A program made the position numbers and the translations under genes. The notes beneath the pieces are model-generated. The model was given only the letters and a program-made list of their open reading frames with translations. It was not told the DNA's origin and did no database searches. Below, piece after piece: positions 55,550-64,000 of a stretch of 64,000 nt of DNA. Source of the stretch: Thecamonas trahens ATCC 50062 (taxonomy: Eukaryota; Apusozoa; Apusomonadida; Apusomonadidae); NCBI RefSeq assembly GCF_000142905.1, contig NW_013657659.1, positions 1 to 64,000 on the forward strand, read 5' to 3'. Numbering within the stretch: the first letter of the stretch is position 1; each line of letters starts with the position of its first letter.

Positions 55550-58453
55550 ATGAGTGTGAATTTTCTCCAAGACATGTAGGTGCTCGTGTGGCTGGGTGGG
55601 GGGGTGGTTGGGGGTGGGATGGGGGTGGATGGGGGAAGGCAAGGGGTGAGTGGGTCCAGAAAAAGGTCGTAGTTGGCGCGAAGCACCGCGAGGAGACACT
55701 CACCGGCCAGGTCGCGGAAGGATGCATGCAGGGCAAGAAGGGGAGTTGAAACGGCCTACAAGAACTACCACTCTGCCCTGGCGGCGTACGACAGCTGCAT
55801 GAGTGAGGGCATAGCCGAGGCCAAGGTGCGCATAGCTGAGGCCAAGGTCGGAGTGGCCGAGGCCAAGGTCGACGAGGCCGAGGCCAAGGTTGACGAGGCC
55901 GAAACCAGGGTTGACAAGGCCGAGGCTATGGTCGGTGTGGCCGAGGCCGAGATCCGGGTGGCCAAGGCCAAGGTCGGGGTGGCCGAGGCTAGGCACGAGG
56001 CAGTGATTGGCGCACGGCATGCTGGAGTCGCAACGGATGCCGACGTGGCCGAGGCCAAGGTCGGGGTGGCCGAGGCCAAGGTCGGGGTGGCCGAGGCTAG
56101 GCACGAGGCAGTGATTGGCGCACGGCATGCTGGAGTCGCAACGGATGCCGACGTGGCCGAGGCCAAGGTTGACGTGGCCGAGGCCAAGATCGGGGTGGCC
56201 GAGGCCAAGGTTGTCGTGCTCGAGGCCAAACTGCGCGAAGCGACTGCGTGTGACGCCAGCGAGGCCGAGATCGAATCAATCACGACACGACTCAAACTCG
56301 CCTCGCAAGAACTGACCCATGCCTCGCCGGCTAACGAGAAGCTCCACCCGCAGATCGGCATTATTCAGCCGCACGGGGCAGCCTCCAAGTCTAGGGCAAA
56401 GGGCTTTGCGTCACACCTATCGCCGGTCTCGGATCCGGCAGCACTCTACCCTCTGCTGGTGACCGGGCACCTGAAGATGGTTGGATGGCCGGAGCAGGAG
56501 AGCCAGTCACCTTCGGCAAGCAGTGGAGCTTTGTCCGTGGCCGATCTTGCCAGTGGGCCGGAAGACCTCGGCAGTGGCGCTGCTGCCTCTCCGCCCACTT
56601 GCCAGTTTGTCGAGCTCGACCACAACGTCGCCCTGGGAATGTTTAGCCGCGTTGGTAACCTGCAGGCTGCTACGCAAAAGGCTGTGCGTGACATCACCCA
56701 ATCTCTCTGGCCTCTGGTCTTCACCTCCAGCTCTAGCCCGTGTGTCGGGCTTGATGCTGACCCAATGCAGACCTTCCATCTCGAACGCACTTTCCTCTCG
56801 GAGCTCACGTCGTCGCTTTACGTCTTTCTTCGCGACGAGATCTCGACTCCTTTCCGAGTGACACGGAGCTGGCCAAGCACACGGCCAGTGCTTTGGATTT
56901 TGCTTGCAGCATCGAGCAGATCTCGACAAGGTCATTGCCAGCGCGACATCAGTCGAGCGCGCAACAACGCGTTTGGCCGCTATCACGTCGGAGCTGGCCC
57001 AGTCCGGATCGTCGTCGTCACGTCCAGACTCAAACCGTCGGGCAACCGAGCTGCTTGCCGCGATGATCGAGGCGGAGGAAGAACTGACCAACCCGCAACT
57101 GGAGCAGATTCCGGTTCGGGTGACGAATGCGCGCGAGAGCCGCGAAGACTCGCATGATCCCAGTTCCTCGGACGCACGCAGTGCTGATGCTGTTGTGTTC
57201 AACCGAAGCCCACTGCGGACGTGGATGTGGGTCGAACACCCGGTACTCCGCAACGCGCAGCCGGACGTACTCTGGGGCCTCCACTCCCAGCAGGTCAAGC
57301 TCGGCTTTGGCATCTTTGAGCCCGGCAGTTCCTCCAAGGGGGGACAAGTCGAGGCGTACGCTTCTGCGTTGGGGCTGGCTGCTGCTGGCTACCCTGCTGT
57401 GATTTCGATCCTCTCACTCTCGGGGTCGTTTCCCACGCCGGAAAACTCCGGCGCCAACATCTCGCTGCAACTTGCAGCTCACCTTGTCGGCGAAAACCAG
57501 GTGCAGCATGTAGCTGTGGGCCTCCTCAAGACCGACTCGCTCACATCGTACGTGGACATTGTGGCCGGCTTTGCAGTTTCGATGTCCGAGGTCACCCAGA
57601 TCATGGTCAAGCGCCTGGCGGACCCAAGCCTTGCGCCGCAGCAGTTTGGGCCCAACGTGGCGGTTGTCGCCGGATTTGTCTTCAAGTGGTTCCGCCCCTC
57701 CTCCTGCCGCTGGCCGAACCTGGATGCGTGGACGATTGCGTCGCCCGAGCTGCGGATGTGCTTGATGGTGGTCGACAAAGCGTTCACCGTTCTCCACGGA
57801 CCCCACAACGAGACGGTCGAGGCGCTACCTGGTCATGTTGCTGTCGTTGTCACCAAGGCTGTGACCGATGTTGAGGTTGACGACACGGGCGTGACTACGG
57901 CCCACTTTGACGACGTGGCGGCCCGGCTGAAGAAGCTCCATGCCGCGGGCATTGTCCATGGCGACGTCCGCCGTAGCAACATTGTCTTTGGCAACAACGG
58001 CAAAGGTTACCTCATTGACTTTGACCTTGCGCGGCCGGTCGGAACCGTGTACCCGGCACGTCTCCGTGTGGTGCGCGACGGGTCACGCGCGCCTGGTTGT
58101 GTCAACTCAACAGCCATCATGGCGGTTGCGCACGACGTATTTGCGTTGGGTGGCGTGATGGAGCTGTACCAAGCCGTCGACAATGGCAGACAGAGCGAGT
58201 GGATCGCTCTCGTCGAATCGTTGAAAGCGGAGGAGTACGGTGCCGCGGTCGGCAAGCTGCCGAGCGAGTGGCCAAGCCCGCCGTTCCTGCTGCAGCGCAC
58301 CAGGTCCGCCCGCAGCAAGTCGTGGTCACGCGGAACTGGGTCGCCGTAAACAACTACCATGGCCTCATCCTTGAACGAGCCGTGCCGATCTGCGCGTCGT
58401 CGCTACAGGGCGGATTGCATGGTCAAAGTAAGCAGCGCGTCGACTATGAGTAG
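55550..58453 (+). CDS. Crinkler-like protein: coiled coil, degenerate nuclease-like region, protein-kinase-like domain (three frame breaks)
   Basis: Model: exon 1 55550-55575 (MSVNFLQD), intron 55576-55731 (GTAGGT...GCAG) restoring an ATG codon, then exon 2. Residues ~20-180 are a coiled coil built from AEAKV repeats with one 108-bp internal duplication. A region starting QPDVLWGLHSQQVKLGFGIF and ending GGQVEAYASAL resembles a PD-(D/E)xK nuclease fold with the active Lys not evident. The C-terminal kinase-like part has LHAAGIVHGDVRRSNIVF and GYLIDFDLARPVG (catalytic HxD and DFD), then AHDVFALGG. This combination is typical of Crinkler-type eukaryotic effectors. Frame changes of one base lie at 56851-56853 (TTT), 56898-56901 (TTTT) and near 58284-58300. 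With them resolved the gene ends at 58453. Unresolved, it would be a pseudogene. Confidence 0.6.
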
Positions 58454-58605
58454 CAGCATGTGACATGTGATCCGGAACTTGGCTTGGCTTGGCCAGCGTT
58501 CTCGAACATGATCACTCACAGCGCCCACTTCCCTTCCACCACCGCCAACTAACCGATCAATCTCGATCATGATCTCCCCCTTCCCTCACCCACCCATACC
58601 CATAG

Positions 58606-59589
58606 CCGGCCAAAAACCCTCTCTGACATTGCGCATCAAAACGAAGTTGTTGCTACACTGCAGGGATGTGTGGATAATGACCAGCTCCCACATCTGCTGT
58701 TCTACGGACCGCCTGGCACGGGAAAGACTTCGGCTATTCTGGCCTTTGCTCATCAGCTCTGGGTCCGCTCATGAAGGAGAGGGTCCTTGAGCTCAATGCC
58801 TCGGATGAGCGTGGTATTGCTGCGGTGCGGACTCGTATCAAGAATTTTGCAAAGATTGCGGTGGCTAAGACCACCGTCGAGGGCTTCCCTTGCCCGCCCA
58901 TCAAGCTCATCATTCTCGACGAGGCCGACTCGCTGACGCCTGCAGCTCAGTCGGCGCTCCGCCGGACCATGGAGCTGTACTCCAAGTTTACTCGGTTCTG
59001 CCTCATCGGCAACTACGTCTCTCGCATCATCGACCCCATCACGTCGCGCTGCTCAAAGTTCCGCTTCAAGCCGCTGCCGGCAGACGTCGTCACGGCCCGC
59101 GTCACTCGCATCGCCGCCGACGAAGGTCTCGCCGTCGCCCCGGCCGTCCTCGACGCTATTATGCAGGTCTCCGGCGGTGACATGCGCAAGGCCGTCACTC
59201 TCCTCCAGTCCGGATTCCGCCTCTACGGCGCCGAGCTCGACGCCGACGCCGTCTTTGACCTCTCCGGCGAGCTCCCACCCTCCCGCCTCGACGCCCTTCT
59301 CGATGTCATCCGCTCCAACAAGTTCTCCCAGCTCAAGGCTGCTGTTGAGGACCTGGTCCTCGACGGCTTTTCAGGCGACAAGCTTGTCATTGCTCTCTCC
59401 GACTGGGTCGTCGCCACCGCAGACATCTCAGACCTCCAGAAGGCCTTTATCATGCGTCGCCTGGCCCTTGCCGACAAGGCTCTCCAGGACGGTGCCGACG
59501 AGTACCTGCAGATGCTCGACCTCGCCTCTCACACTATGCGCGTCTACGCCAAGCTCCCGCTCAACCTTGGCGTCCGCGAGTCGCTGTAA
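58606..59589 (+). CDS. RFC4: replication factor C small subunit (RFC4/RFC2-like), 5' exon not found (one frame break)
   Basis: Clamp-loader AAA+ subunit that opens and loads PCNA. The exon begins after an AG at 58604-58605 with RPKTLSDIAHQNEVVATLQG, then Walker A (LLFYGPPGTGKTSAILAFAH), RVLELNASDERGI, Walker B (LIILDEADSLT), sensor 1 (FCLIGNYVSRI), the SRC motif (DPITSRCSKFRF) carrying the trans-acting arginine, and the C-terminal collar (GDMRKAVTLLQSG). The residues that should precede it (typically W-x-EKY) are missing. The intron phase requires an exon ending in two bases of a Tyr codon, and I do not find one before 58606. The frame changes by one base at 58761-58763 (GGG); one more G gives LWGPLMKERVLELN as expected. 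It converges on CABLES with 17 bp between stops. Confidence 0.85.
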
Positions 59590-59606
59590 ACCATTCACCG
59601 CCAGCT

Positions 59607-61790
59607 CTACATCTCGCCGCCACCGCCTCCAGTACTATCCGAGTCCGACCACGCGTCCAGCTCCTCATCTAGCTGGTGCTGTGCAAGCTCGACAGGCACC
59701 GACGAGTAAAACGCCCTGAGATACGCGAGCTGAAACGGTGAGAACGGACCAAACTCGCTGATATCCTTCTTGAGGTCCGAGCACAGCCGCGTCAGGTGCG
59801 GCAGCGCCTCCTGGACCTGCACATGCAGCGCAAACTCGAGCTGGATCATGACGCGGAACTCGGTCCGCATCACGTACCGCATCGAGACCGAAAAAGCCCG
59901 TGAGAGCGCGTCCAGCAGGGCGTTGTACTCGCCCGCCTTACGCCCGTTGAACTTTTCCGCCAGCAGCAGACACGCTGCGCCCAGCAGCTTGAGCGTCGCG
60001 CCCACGGCCTTGCCGGCAATGATGAGCTTCTCAAAGTACACGTACGCCAGTGCAACCGTCGAGAGATCGAGCCCGACCTCCGACGCCACCCCCAGCATCG
60101 TCCGCTTCAGCCCGCGTATCCGGCCCAGCGTCAGCGACGGGTGCAGCTCCTCGTGCCGCTGCCGGAACTGCTCGTTGAGCTGCCGCTTGAGTTCTTTCGG
60201 TGCCACATAAGGAACGACAGAGATCATAAGCCCCGGAAGCTGATACAGCACTCGCTCCGTGCCAGATCGCAGCGACGGATTGTCCAGAAAGTACGGATCG
60301 TAGCCCGACTTGGCTACCCCGCCACCGTCAGCTTCCTCGCCAGCGTCGTCGCCGCCCTCGCTCTCGTGCCCGCTCCCGCCGTCGTCACTGATCCGCCGCT
60401 CGTGCATCTCGCGCTCGTTCCCGCCGCCGCTACCACTGACTCCGCTGGCCGCACTCCAGCCACCGCCGTCATCATCGCCGCAAAGCCGCTCAAACGTCTT
60501 ACCCACCCAGACCGGGCGGAGCAAGTCACGGTGCGACGCCGCTCGCTTTTTGCGGAGAAAGAGCCACGAGTGGTCGACCTCGTCGAGCTCGCCGCCGCCG
60601 GCCAGCCCGCCCGGCCCACTCCCGCTCCCGCCCATGCCAGCCGTCCTCACCCGGAGCTTTGAATCCGACTTGATCACCGAGAACAGCGCAAACGGCGGCG
60701 AGTGCAGGATCGGGCCGATGTACATGCACCATATAAGGTTGTCGCCACCATCCGTTGCACCGCTCGTCTCCTCCGAGAACGGGACCGAGAAGAAGATGCG
60801 GCAGTTGGACATCATCGAGCCGAGCAGCGACACCTGCCGCGACCGTTGCAGCGATCGGATCGAGACCACGTTGTGCGAGTGAACCGCCTGCGACTTGCGA
60901 ACCTCCACTAGGCCATCATCAGCCATCAGCGAGCGGATGCCCGGCTCAGCGCCGGCTCGCCCCTCGCCCTCGCCGCTCCGGCCCTGCGCTAACGTCTCCA
61001 CGTCGCCCCAGTACCGCGTTCCGTGGCTCCGCGTCCCTAGCTTGATCCCCACCAGAAACTTGATCGCTGCTGCCTTGAACACGTTGGCCTGCGACGGCGC
61101 AATCGGTGCAGGCCGCACCTGCCCCGGAAGGCTCTCGCCGCTCCCGCCGCTGCCTCCCGCCCCTGCACTCGCCACCACCGGCCCGCCACTGACGCTGCCG
61201 ACGCCGCCGCCAGGCGGCCCGAACTCGCGATCGCGCGAGGCGGACCGACTCATTCCGGGCGATGCCCGACGTGATGCCAACCGCCGCTGAGCCGGCGACT
61301 GCCGCCGGTGATGGACCGCGCCAAGACCGCGCGCGCCGCGATGCCGATGCGCAGTACCCGGAGGAAGCCCCACACCAGCTGCCGTTCTTTCTCCACTCCC
61401 ACCCGGCGCTAGAGCCACCACATCAACCTCACCATCCGCGTCAACCTCTTGCGTCTCCACCGCAAAGGTGACGATTCTCGGCGTGACCGGACCAGACTCG
61501 AGCTCGCCCTCGACCCCAATGACCGACGCGAGTTCCGGATCATGACCCATGCGATGTCTTCCACCACGACCACCACCTCTATGCCCACCACGATACGCTC
61601 TTCCACCATCATCCTCATCATACCCGCCATCAACGCCCACATACAGCCCAACTCTATCGTCATTGTCATCATCATCGACCTCGCCCAGACCACCTCTCAT
61701 ACCACCGCCATCGCCTTCTCCACTTCCAGTCAACAGCATGGCAACTGAAGTCGGTACAGACCGAGAACGAGGTATAGACATGCTGTACAA
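59607..61790 (-). CDS. CABLES-like cyclin-box protein
   Basis: CABLES proteins link cyclin-dependent kinases to other kinases. The C-terminal ~190 residues match the CABLES cyclin box closely: SGTERVLYQLPGLMISVVPY, KELKRQLNEQFRQRHEELHP, then RIRGLKRTMLGVASEVGLDL, VALAYVYFEKLIIAGK, GAACLLLAEKFNGRK and LEFALHVQVQEALPHLTRL. The preceding YDPYFLDNPSLRSG is the CABLES YDP..LDDP motif. The N-terminal ~450 residues are disordered, Gly/Ser/Asp-rich, with scattered ordered pieces (HSWLFLRKKRAASHRDLLRP). It is a single exon of 727 aa from 61790; a start a few codons later (MSIPRSRSV) is possible. Confidence 0.85.
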   Translation of the reverse strand: MYSMSIPRSRSVPTSVAMLLTGSGEGDGGGMRGGLGEVDDDDNDDRVGLYVGVDGGYDEDDGGRAYRGGHRGGGRGGRHRMGHDPELASVIGVEGELESGPVTPRIVTFAVETQEVDADGEVDVVALAPGGSGERTAAGVGLPPGTAHRHRGARGLGAVHHRRQSPAQRRLASRRASPGMSRSASRDREFGPPGGGVGSVSGGPVVASAGAGGSGGSGESLPGQVRPAPIAPSQANVFKAAAIKFLVGIKLGTRSHGTRYWGDVETLAQGRSGEGEGRAGAEPGIRSLMADDGLVEVRKSQAVHSHNVVSIRSLQRSRQVSLLGSMMSNCRIFFSVPFSEETSGATDGGDNLIWCMYIGPILHSPPFALFSVIKSDSKLRVRTAGMGGSGSGPGGLAGGGELDEVDHSWLFLRKKRAASHRDLLRPVWVGKTFERLCGDDDGGGWSAASGVSGSGGGNEREMHERRISDDGGSGHESEGGDDAGEEADGGGVAKSGYDPYFLDNPSLRSGTERVLYQLPGLMISVVPYVAPKELKRQLNEQFRQRHEELHPSLTLGRIRGLKRTMLGVASEVGLDLSTVALAYVYFEKLIIAGKAVGATLKLLGAACLLLAEKFNGRKAGEYNALLDALSRAFSVSMRYVMRTEFRVMIQLEFALHVQVQEALPHLTRLCSDLKKDISEFGPFSPFQLAYLRAFYSSVPVELAQHQLDEELDAWSDSDSTGGGGGEM

Positions 61791-62289
61791 TACGAGTCAC
61801 CACTCTCAGAGAGCGGTAGCTATAGCCGTAGCCGTCTACCCGTTCACCTCGTCCACCCTCGTCCACAGCTCGGCCACAGCTCGGCCACAGCTCGGCCACA
61901 GCTCACCGCCAACTCGACGAGTCGCTGCCATTGCCTCTCGGCCACCACTCGGCAACTCACCCCGAGAGGCAAGTCAAGTCAACGTGGTGCAAAGGGATCT
62001 GGACCTTGACTGCCGAGAACGGCCACACAACCCATACTCACCAGCAACCTCCACATCACCTTCAACCTCAAGCCGTCGACATCAACCATATCCGGCCACA
62101 ATCTCATCATCATTACCACCAACACTCTGCTTACCCGCGACGAGAATCAAAGAAAACAAAAAGCCACTTCCGATCGATCGCCTGCCGATCGATCAAGATC
62201 ACGACCACGACCACGTTCACCCCCTCCCCACCCACCGCCACCACCCCTTCCCCAACCACCTCTCGCTCCCAAACACCACACCTTCAACC
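61791..62289. other. divergent intergenic region between CABLES-like and VPS13 genes
   Basis: It contains an imperfect CTCGGCCACAG repeat (~61869-61907) and a pyrimidine-rich run up to the VPS13 ATG. No separate gene is supported. Confidence 0.55.
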
Positions 62290-64000
62290 ATGTTTGAGGG
62301 AATGGTGGCGGGTCTACTGACCAAGTACTTGGGAGACTTTGTAGACAATATTGACCCCAAGCAGTTGTCCATCTCTATCTGGGGAGGTACGTCATCTCCA
62401 TGTTTTGTTGTCCTGTCACATGCGGTGACGGCGGCGGCTAGTGTTGCTTTTCCCTCTCATCCATCCCCCAAACTTACGACCTTTTTCCGAGCACATGCTA
62501 CCCGCTTGCACCACAGGTGACGTTGTCCTGCACGACCTGAACCTCAAGCCGGACGCTCTGGCTTCCCTAGAGCTCCCGGTTACAGTCATTCGTGGTGTCA
62601 TTGGCTCGCTCGTTCTCAAGGCCGACTGGAAGAACCTCAAGTCCAAGCCGGTCGTCGCCGAGCTCTCGGACGTCTACGTTGTCGCTGGGCCAAAGGCTGC
62701 CGAGCCGTACGACGAAAAGACCGAGAACGCCAAGGCCCAGGCGGCCAAGCAGGCTCAGCTTGTGGCGCTGGAGGATGCCAAGGCCCAGGCTGCGGCGGCC
62801 CGCGCTGGTCAGACGCCTGAAGAGCCGGCAGACACCTTTACCTCGCGGCTCACCGCCAAGGTCGTCGACAACATCCAGGTCTCCATCCGCAACATCCACA
62901 TCCGGTACGAGGACGACGTGACCAACCCAGACGCTCCCTTTGCCTGCGGCATTACGCTCGAGAACCTCTCGGCGTACTCGACCGACGAGAATTGGGAGCG
63001 CAAGTTTCTCGAGGGCGACCATCCGCTCGTCCACAAGGTTGTCGACCTCCGCAACCTCGGTGTGTACTGGAACCCGACGCCGCCGGGCGTCCAGCCACGA
63101 TTTGTGGGTGCTGTTCCGCCTGCGCGATTTGCGCACTCCATGGGCGCCCTTGTCCCGCGCGTCGGTGCGCCAGTCGGCCACCACTACCTCGTCCGCCCCA
63201 TCTCCGGCACCACCCACCTCATTCTCAACAAGCGGACCCGCCCGGACATGGCCGTGCCCAAGATCCAGGTCACCATCGAGCTCGACGCCCTGCAGGTCGA
63301 GATGGAGGAGGACCAGTTTGGCTCGGCCATGGCCCTCTCGCAGGGCTTTTCACTCTACTCGCGCGGCTACAAATACCGCAAACACAAGCCGGCCTCTCGC
63401 CCCACAAACGGCGCAGAGTGGTGGGCCCTGGCTCGCGAGTGCGTCCTTGCAGACGTCCGTGCAAACTCACTCTCGTGGTCGCCGGCCTTCTTCAACCAGC
63501 GCATCTCGGACAAGCGCATGTACGTCAAGCTCTATTCCAAGCACAAGCTCGAGCCGACCAAGATGACCAAGCAGGAGGAGAAGACCCTCGCCATCCTCGA
63601 GTCGCGCCTCCTCTTTGACGACATCCGCTACTTCCGCTCCATTGCAGACGCCCAGATCAAGGACGAGCTCGACGCCCGCGCAGAAGCCAAAAAGGCCTCG
63701 TCTGGTGGCTGGTTCTCCGGCTGGTTCGGCGGCGGAGGGAGTGTCGAGAAGAAGAAGGACAAGGCCAAAGACAAGGCCAAGGCCAAGGGCAAGGGCAAGA
63801 GCAAGGGCGAACCGGCAGCTGCCTCGTCCGACGCCTCGGGCTCGGCCCTCGCCCTCTCCGACGAGCAGCGTGCCTTCCTCTACTCGGCCATCGACTATGA
63901 AGACGGCGAGATGCACGAGACCGAAGTTCCGCCGGGCTATGTCCACACCAAGGCCACCTTTAGCCTCGGCACTTTCTCCATCTCGCTCAAGCAGGACGAG
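62290..64000 (+). CDS. VPS13: VPS13 lipid-transfer protein, N-terminal part (runs off the window)
   Basis: Bridge-like lipid-transfer protein at membrane contact sites. Model: exon 1 62290-62386 (MFEGMVAGLLTKYLGDFVDN ... SISIWGG), intron 62387-62516 (GTACGT...ACAG), exon 2 from 62517, open to the end of the window with no stop. The N-terminal chorein segment is classic: the junction gives SIWGGDVVLHDLNLKPDALA, then LPVTVIRGVIGSLVLK and NIQVSIRNIHIRYEDD. Further on, FNQRISDKRMYVKLYSKHK and the conserved ILESRLLFDDIRYFRSIAD follow, with a Lys/Gly-rich insertion near 63700-63810. Full VPS13 proteins are ~3,000 aa or more, so most of the gene lies downstream. Confidence 0.95.

Noticed and set aside
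59013-59198. tRNA or small RNA genes anywhere in the window
   Set aside because: I scanned the intergenic gaps by eye and saw no cloverleaf or snRNA-like sequence I could support; a covariance-model search (tRNAscan-SE, Infernal) would be decisive.

Overview
The window is nuclear DNA from a GC-rich unicellular eukaryote. It has spliceosomal introns (mostly one per gene, close to the start codon), tightly packed genes on both strands, and typical eukaryotic products: cytosolic ribosomal proteins uL2 and uL4, an RFC clamp-loader subunit, VPS13, an EHD ATPase, YIPF6, TMEM19, CEP57, a GANP/SAC3 mRNA-export protein, a CABLES-type cyclin-box protein and a Slo-type potassium channel. The mix of animal-like families (CEP57, CABLES, an HPS3-like BLOC-2 subunit, an ependymin-related protein) in a compact protist-style genome suits an opisthokont relative such as an apusomonad (Thecamonas-like). 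That assignment is inference.

Layout. 1-2272: no supportable gene. 2.3-7.9 kb (minus): coiled-coil protein and Slo-like K+ channel. 8.7-11.5 kb: CEP57, then a 100-N assembly gap whose two flanks repeat the same ~0.6 kb (a duplicated contig end). 11.5-15.8 kb: an unusual receptor-like RBR ubiquitin ligase with six Cys-rich modules and 11 predicted membrane spans. 16-18.7 kb: a repeat-bearing GNAT acetyltransferase and UDP-glucose 4-epimerase. 18.9-23.4 kb: a CAP-Gly/RING-like protein converging on EHD. 24-31 kb: a WD40-C2 protein and a PEP-synthase/rifampicin-phosphotransferase-like enzyme. 31-34 kb: divergent uL4 and uL2. 34-37.4 kb (minus): an EF-hand membrane protein and YIPF6. 39-44 kb: ependymin-related protein and HPS3-like protein. 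44-53 kb: ankyrin protein, TMEM19, GANP. 54-58.5 kb: a small secreted protein, a hairpin, satellite repeats and a Crinkler-like kinase gene. 58.6-64 kb: RFC subunit, CABLES-like protein and the 5' part of VPS13, which runs off the window.

Two genome-wide patterns matter for reading the annotation. First, many otherwise convincing genes are broken by one-base frame changes, all in the same direction (one base appears to be missing, usually in a short homopolymer). I annotate these as single genes and state where each break lies. They look like base-calling undercalls rather than biology. Second, the introns favour the 5' splice site GTACGT and lie near the 5' end of the coding region; convergent genes end only 17-79 bp apart.

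Functionally the genes are unrelated housekeeping, trafficking, cytoskeletal and signalling genes. There is no operon-like logic, although membrane traffic is well represented (EHD, YIPF6, HPS3-like, VPS13).
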